Made by a program: the position numbers and the translations under genes
Shown here: piece after piece, positions 62,244 to 64,000 of the stretch
Position numbering within the stretch: position 1 is the stretch's first letter
Layout of the letters: the number at the start of each line of letters is the position of its first letter
The notes under the pieces: generated by a model
Told to the model about the DNA's origin: nothing
Seen by the model: only the letters and a program-made list of their open reading frames with translations
The model's database searches: none
NCBI RefSeq assembly: GCF_024296925.1
Contig: NZ_CP101125.1
Span: forward strand, 932,501-996,500
DNA from: Pseudomonas nunensis
GTDB taxonomy: Bacteria; Pseudomonadota; Gammaproteobacteria; Pseudomonadales; Pseudomonadaceae
Direction of reading: 5' to 3'
Length of the DNA: 64,000 nt

Positions 62244-64000
62244 TTAGTTATTCCCCACGGAGCTCAGTTTCACGGGAACTGATTTGGCAGCCGGCACCTT
62301 GCTTCGCTCGGCATGGTGCCAAAGCGGAACGAGCGAATTACATTCTGGATAGTAAGCAGCGGCGCAGCCTTCTGGAATGTCATAAGCAACAATTTCGAAT
62401 GGCCCAACTTGACGCTTCACTTCAGATTCTACAGCCGTGGTGATCAACACCCGCTCGCCGACTTCAAATCCCAGCCGAACGATATCGTTGAGGTGCATGA
62501 AAACCACCTCACGCGTACCGCTGATACCGCGAAAGCGATCCTCGTAGCCATAAATAGTGGTGTTGAATTGGTCGTTGCTGCGTAACGTCATCAGTTGCAG
62601 CACATCGCGTGGCACGACCTCTGGCGTTATGTCGTCATCTTCGTTGAGCGTGACCGGGGTGATGAATTGAGCCTTGCCACTTTTGGTCGACCACTCCCGC
62701 TTGGCGGCGGCGATGGGTCGATGAAACCCACCCGGTTCCGCCATGCGAGACTCCATGTCATGGAAGATTGCCGGGTAAATAGTACCGATGGCCGTCCTGA
62801 TCCTGGAGTAGTCATCGCACCATGCCTGCCAATCGATTGAATGACCAGAGGGCAGGGTGGCCAGGGCCAGGCCAGCTACGATGCTGGTTTCTGCTCGCAG
62901 GTGTGGGCCAACCGGCTCGGCGTTACCACGCCAGCCGTGGATGCAGCCGGTGCTGTCCTCGGTGGTATAGGTTTGCTCCTTCCCGTTTTGCCGATCTATC
63001 TCAATGCGCCCCAGGCACGGCAACAACCAGGTATTTTTCGCTGGCAGCAGGTGTGTGCGATTGAGCTTCGTCGAAATCTGCACGTTCAGTTCCAACGTTT
63101 CCCAGGCGGGTTCCATTCGAGAAGTGTCGGGAATGGCCCGCAGGAAATTGCCACCCAAGCCAATGAAACCTCGTACCTGGCCGGTCAATATGCCTTCACA
63201 GGCGTCGACAGTGCACAGTCCCAATTGCTGCGGCACCTTGAAGCCAAAATGCTGTTCGATCAGTTCAGCAGGTACTTTCTTTGGGTCTTCGGTAATGCCT
63301 ACTGTGCGCTGACCCTGGACGTTGGAGTGGCCCCTTACCGGACAGACACCCGCACCGGGTTTACCGATGTTCCCGCGCATCAACAGCAGATTGACCACCA
63401 TCTGCACGTTCTCCACGCCATGCCGGTGCTGGGTCAAACCCATTCCGTAAATCATCATCACCCGCTGGCTGCGGGCATAAGTTGTGGCCGCCGCTTCAAG
63501 TGCGCCTCGGGTCAAACCTGATTTACGTTCGATGTGTTGCCAGTGATGCGCGCGAACCGATAGGGCGAAGGCTTCGAAGCCTTCGGTGTGCCGGGCAATG
63601 AAGTCGTTATCGAGAATTGCATTGCCGCCATCGCGTTGCGCTTGATCGTCAAGCTCTAGCAATGCCTTGGCAATTCCGATCATCGCTGCGGTATCGCCAC
63701 CTATGGCGACCTGGTGATACTGGGTGCTGATGACAGTCGATTCCGGCGTCAGCATTTCGGTGGGTGACTGCGGGTTAACGAAGCGCTCTAACCCCCGTTC
63801 ACGTAAGGGGTTGAAGGTGATGATGGGGACGTTACGTTTGCGCACGTCCTGCAACTGATGAAGCATCCTCGGAGCGTTGCTGCCGACGTTCTGACCAAAG
63901 AAAAATAGGCAGTCGGTGTGGTTGAAATCATCTAGCGTGACCGTACCGACGGGCACACCGATACTTTCTTGCAAACCCACTGACGTGCTTTCGTGGCACA
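62244..64000 (-). CDS. FdhF/YdeP-type molybdopterin oxidoreductase (5' end beyond the window)
   Basis: Partial: 585 codons are present, and the N-terminal part lies past position 64000, since the frame stays open to the window edge (CHESTSVGLQESIGVP). It is a cytoplasmic bis-MGD enzyme of the YdeP branch, linked in E. coli to acid resistance. Visible are CLFFFGQNVGSNAPRM, PIITFNPLRERGLERF, GNIGKPGAGVCPVRGHSNVQ in pieces and the C-terminal MopB domain (RDVLQLMTLRSNDQFNTT, PEGCAAAYYPECNSLVP). A neighbouring fdhD would be expected outside the window. Confidence 0.9.
   Translation of the reverse strand, partial: CHESTSVGLQESIGVPVGTVTLDDFNHTDCLFFFGQNVGSNAPRMLHQLQDVRKRNVPIITFNPLRERGLERFVNPQSPTEMLTPESTVISTQYHQVAIGGDTAAMIGIAKALLELDDQAQRDGGNAILDNDFIARHTEGFEAFALSVRAHHWQHIERKSGLTRGALEAAATTYARSQRVMMIYGMGLTQHRHGVENVQMVVNLLLMRGNIGKPGAGVCPVRGHSNVQGQRTVGITEDPKKVPAELIEQHFGFKVPQQLGLCTVDACEGILTGQVRGFIGLGGNFLRAIPDTSRMEPAWETLELNVQISTKLNRTHLLPAKNTWLLPCLGRIEIDRQNGKEQTYTTEDSTGCIHGWRGNAEPVGPHLRAETSIVAGLALATLPSGHSIDWQAWCDDYSRIRTAIGTIYPAIFHDMESRMAEPGGFHRPIAAAKREWSTKSGKAQFITPVTLNEDDDITPEVVPRDVLQLMTLRSNDQFNTTIYGYEDRFRGISGTREVVFMHLNDIVRLGFEVGERVLITTAVESEVKRQVGPFEIVAYDIPEGCAAAYYPECNSLVPLWHHAERSKVPAAKSVPVKLSSVGNN

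Noticed and set aside
25323..64000. Integrative element with integrase, transposase or tRNA attachment site
   Set aside because: I looked for recombinase signatures, transposase motifs, tRNA-like ends and long direct repeats and found none, so no mobile element is called despite the accessory content.

Overview
The window reads as a chromosomal segment of a fluorescent Pseudomonas. The first 17.9 kb carries a gene order that I recall from P. aeruginosa PAO1 (class II DAHP synthase, spermidine-synthase-like protein, crotonase, deaD, tpm, htpX, alanine-type aminotransferase, msrB, glutathione peroxidase, OspR, SagS). The intergenic spaces hold six back-to-back REP (REPIN-like) hairpins of the Pseudomonas GCGAGCAAGC type. 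Further support comes from MvaT, DUF1127, DUF1652, DUF6555 and RulAB/UmuDC-type genes.

Layout. 1-17.9 kb: core metabolism and oxidative-stress repair (MsrB, Gpx-OspR, fRMsr) plus the SagS hybrid kinase. 17.9-25.2 kb: signalling block on the minus strand with an HD-GYP c-di-GMP phosphodiesterase, a BvgS/EvgS-type multidomain kinase and its BvgA/EvgA-type regulator. The regulator gene has no usable in-frame start: a one-base deletion in an A-run appears to separate its receiver domain from an ATG. That ATG lies in the loop of a perfect hairpin, directly beside a 20-copy hexanucleotide repeat. From this point on there are no REP hairpins and the gene content is accessory.

25.8-38.4 kb: a defence-island-like stretch. 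It contains an ABC-three-component (ABC-3C) type operon (Mrr-like nuclease protein, middle component, SMC-like ATPase), a DUF3800 protein, a frameshifted gene ending in a PD-(D/E)XK nuclease domain, two unknown genes, an FRG-domain protein, two tiny coupled membrane-protein genes, and a SLATT + CD-NTase (SMODS) pair resembling nucleotide second-messenger immunity. 38.9-46.9 kb: small orphan genes, a regulator, a metallophosphoesterase, two paralogues of an unknown family (one frameshifted), a LexA-box-controlled umuDC pair, an exoribonuclease-like protein and an MvaT-type silencer.

47.0-64.0 kb: a general-stress-type module with a HAD phosphatase, glycogen debranching enzyme GlgX, DUF2252, a receiver-domain protein, two DUF1652 proteins, Mn-catalase, a ZIP metal transporter, several very small proteins, a lipoprotein, an RsbQ-like hydrolase coupled to a PAS histidine kinase, an Hsp20/IbpA gene interrupted by an amber codon, a small low-affinity-iron-permease-family protein, and an FdhF/YdeP-type molybdopterin oxidoreductase cut by the window end. 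I saw no rRNA, tRNA, CRISPR array, integrase or transposase.
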